DNA of 36,381 nucleotides, taken from the NCBI RefSeq assembly GCF_001673535.1, contig NZ_LZLY01000009.1, positions 1 through 36,381 on the forward strand, given 5' to 3'. This document shows, piece after piece, positions 34,915 through 36,381 of the stretch. Each line of letters opens with the position of its first letter. The first letter of the stretch is position 1. The notes under the pieces are model-generated. The model made no database searches. It saw only the letters and a program-made list of their open reading frames with translations, and was not told where the DNA came from. The stretch comes from Mycobacterium sp. 1081908.1 (GTDB lineage Bacteria; Actinomycetota; Actinomycetes; Mycobacteriales; Mycobacteriaceae). Made by a program: the position numbers and the translations under genes.

Positions 34915-35970
34915 TTACCAGGAACGCGCCGCGGCCGCCAGCCCCCGCACCAGGGCGGAGGTGACCGGCGACAAGCCGTCGGCGCCCGGCAGCGGGCTGC
35001 GCGGACTAAGACCCCGCACGCGGACCGAAAGTTCCAGCTGCGTCCCGCCGTCGCGCACCCGGTTCACCGGGTTGTCGGGATGCAGGCCCCGCAGTTCCGG
35101 CGGGATGTCGTCGATGTCGGTGACGACCTGATAGCCGGTCAGCCCGATGTGCCGCGCCAGGTGGGCCGCCAGCGTGCGGTTGCGTCCCCCGGCCAGCAGC
35201 TGGGTGCCGCGCCCGATGCGCCCGTAGCCGTGCAGCGAGACGGCGACGTCGACGTGATCGAGAAACTCGGCCAGCCGCGGCGACTCGTCGGGATCGTAGC
35301 GGGCCGACGGGAGGTGGTGCGGGTAGCGGTCGGGATGGCGCACCAGGTACACCGAGGCGTCGGCGGCCTCCGCGGCGCGTTCGGCGATGACGTCGGTCAT
35401 CTCTTCCAGGCCGCCGCCGTGGATGGCGAGAAAACCGAAACGCGATCGCAGCCGGCTCTCCTCGGTCACGCCGGGTTGGCTCAATAACGCTGAAAGTGAT
35501 TGCGGCGCAGGTGTTGTCGCGGCGACGGGTCGGGGCCAGCGGGTCGGATCCCAGCGGCGCAGGAAGTCGATCCAGCGTTGCGGCAGCCCGTGCTGCGCGG
35601 CGCCATCGATGATCCTGGGCAGGTAACCCGGCCGGGGCGGGCCGGGAAGCACCCGGTGATCGATGTAGACCCAGGCCGGTGACGGCCCGTCGCCGGTGTG
35701 GACGGTCAGCCGGTCGCGCCGGTAACGCACCGGCACACCCTCGGCGCTGTCCAGCGCCGCGAGGTCGTCGTCGGAGACCTGCCACAACACCCCATGGACC
35801 TCGTTGCCGGCGAACGGTTCGACGGTGGCCACGCCGCGCTGGTTGATCAGCCAGTCGTGGTCGGCCAGCACCGCCGGCCGCGGGTCCGCGGCGTCGGGGC
35901 AACGCAGCGCCATCTGCCTGACGCACAGATTCGACCCGTATGCGAAATAGGGGTGCCGGCGGGCCGGCAT
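34915..35970 (-). CDS. Fusion of gamma-glutamylcyclotransferase and poly-gamma-glutamate hydrolase-like domains
   Basis: In this 351-residue protein, residues 6-140 form a gamma-glutamylcyclotransferase-like (AIG2/BtrG) domain. It has FAYGSNLCVRQM (YGSN at 11-14) and ALDSAEGVP, where Glu77 matches the catalytic glutamate. Residues about 160-351 resemble the phage/Bacillus poly-gamma-glutamate hydrolase family (PF05908), a zinc carboxypeptidase-like fold. They include FLAIHGGGLEEMTDVIAERA (His184 and Glu189 or Glu190 as likely zinc ligands), VSLHGYG (His247) and QLELS (Glu313). Both domains act on gamma-glutamyl bonds, so the fusion suggests endo-cleavage followed by release of pyroglutamate. 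ATG 35970 has no clear ribosome binding site. The physiological substrate is unknown. Confidence 0.85.
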   Translation of the reverse strand: MPARRHPYFAYGSNLCVRQMALRCPDAADPRPAVLADHDWLINQRGVATVEPFAGNEVHGVLWQVSDDDLAALDSAEGVPVRYRRDRLTVHTGDGPSPAWVYIDHRVLPGPPRPGYLPRIIDGAAQHGLPQRWIDFLRRWDPTRWPRPVAATTPAPQSLSALLSQPGVTEESRLRSRFGFLAIHGGGLEEMTDVIAERAAEAADASVYLVRHPDRYPHHLPSARYDPDESPRLAEFLDHVDVAVSLHGYGRIGRGTQLLAGGRNRTLAAHLARHIGLTGYQVVTDIDDIPPELRGLHPDNPVNRVRDGGTQLELSVRVRGLSPRSPLPGADGLSPVTSALVRGLAAAARSW

Positions 35971-36381
35971 CTAGGCGGTCACCGTCTGGGCGCTGAGATC
36001 GAGGACCAAGCTAACTCCCGCGAGCCTCTCCACGGACGACGACGTTCCCATCCTGCCGCACGGGTAGGCCCGGGCGCTACGTGCGGGTCACCTAAGGATC
36101 GGGCCGGACGGACTCGACGGCGGCGGGGGCGGCGGGTTCGGCTTAGACGGAGGGGGCGGCCGATTTGGAGGCGGAGTCCCGGAGGGGGGCGGCGCTTTCG
36201 GCGGCGACGGCGGCGCCTTCGGCTGCGACGGCGGCGGATACCTCGGCGGCGGCGGCAACACTATCGGCGGGGGAAGTATCACCGGCGGTGGCACCACCAC
36301 GACGGGCGGCGACCGTTCACCCGCTGATGGTCGAGCTCAACCGCAATTCGTTTGTGCAGCTGGTGATGTCGAATTGGCTAG
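35971..36381. other. Low-complexity right end without a confident gene
   Basis: Bases 35971-36087 show no recognisable feature apart from the upstream region of the fusion gene. Bases 36088-36300 are dense GGC/GGG repeats. On the plus strand they read as a Gly-rich peptide (DGGGGGGFGLDGGG and so on) with no start codon. On the minus strand they give a 70-residue Pro-rich frame from GTG 36300. Neither is convincing alone. At 36327 an ATG opens MVELNRNSFVQLVMSNWL and runs off the window. It could be the start of a truncated gene, but has no ribosome binding site. Confidence 0.45.

Overview
The window is high-GC actinobacterial DNA. Gene for gene it resembles the Rv0896 to Rv0914c segment of Mycobacterium tuberculosis H37Rv: gltA2, an FAD oxidoreductase, a DUF2630 protein, arfA-arfB-arfC, prrB/prrA, accD3, echA6, a metallo-beta-lactamase-fold protein, a serine beta-lactamase-like lipoprotein, ctpE, an antitoxin/toxin-like pair, a VOC protein, a membrane protein, a carotenoid oxygenase and a thiolase. 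The host is therefore very probably a mycobacterium other than M. tuberculosis. Species assignment is not possible by eye, and all H37Rv comparisons are from memory.

Layout. 1-316: a perfect 77-bp inverted repeat ending at the gltA2 ribosome binding site, probably an assembly fold-back unless confirmed. 323-8237: the conserved core (gltA2, Rv0897c/Rv0898c-like pair, arf operon with a greatly enlarged arfC, PrrAB two-component system). 8307-10108: an inserted flavin monooxygenase and divergent TetR regulator with paired palindromic operators. 10105-20150: conserved core again (accD3 and echA6 diverging from one symmetric -10 element, MBL protein, an inserted methyltransferase-like gene, lipoprotein, ctpE, a truncated antitoxin with an intact toxin-like partner, VOC protein, membrane protein). 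20155-23392: a tight minus-strand operon thiolase, carotenoid oxygenase, VOC protein. 23622-27692: accessory genes, namely an MHS-type transporter, a secreted DUF4185 protein (candidate D-arabinan hydrolase) and a DUF732 protein. 27847-33662: a LysR regulator divergent from a five-gene operon (SDR, sulfotransferase, beta-rich unknown, mycofactocin-type SDR, SDR). 33701-33942: a hairpin and insertion-sequence-like repeats. 33954-34026: tRNA-Arg(CCT). 34066-35970: an operon of a gamma-glutamylcyclotransferase/poly-gamma-glutamate hydrolase fusion and an F420-type LLM oxidoreductase. 35971-36381: unresolved low-complexity DNA and the window edge.

The conserved part combines central metabolism (citrate synthase), acid or ammonia adaptation (arf operon), two-component control (PrrAB), acyl-CoA/mycolate-linked functions (AccD3, EchA6) and cation transport (CtpE). 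The accessory parts look like regulated catabolic or modification cassettes. The strongest candidates for undescribed biology are the LysR-controlled sulfotransferase/SDR operon next to a tRNA gene and the gamma-glutamyl-cleaving fusion paired with a probable F420 enzyme.
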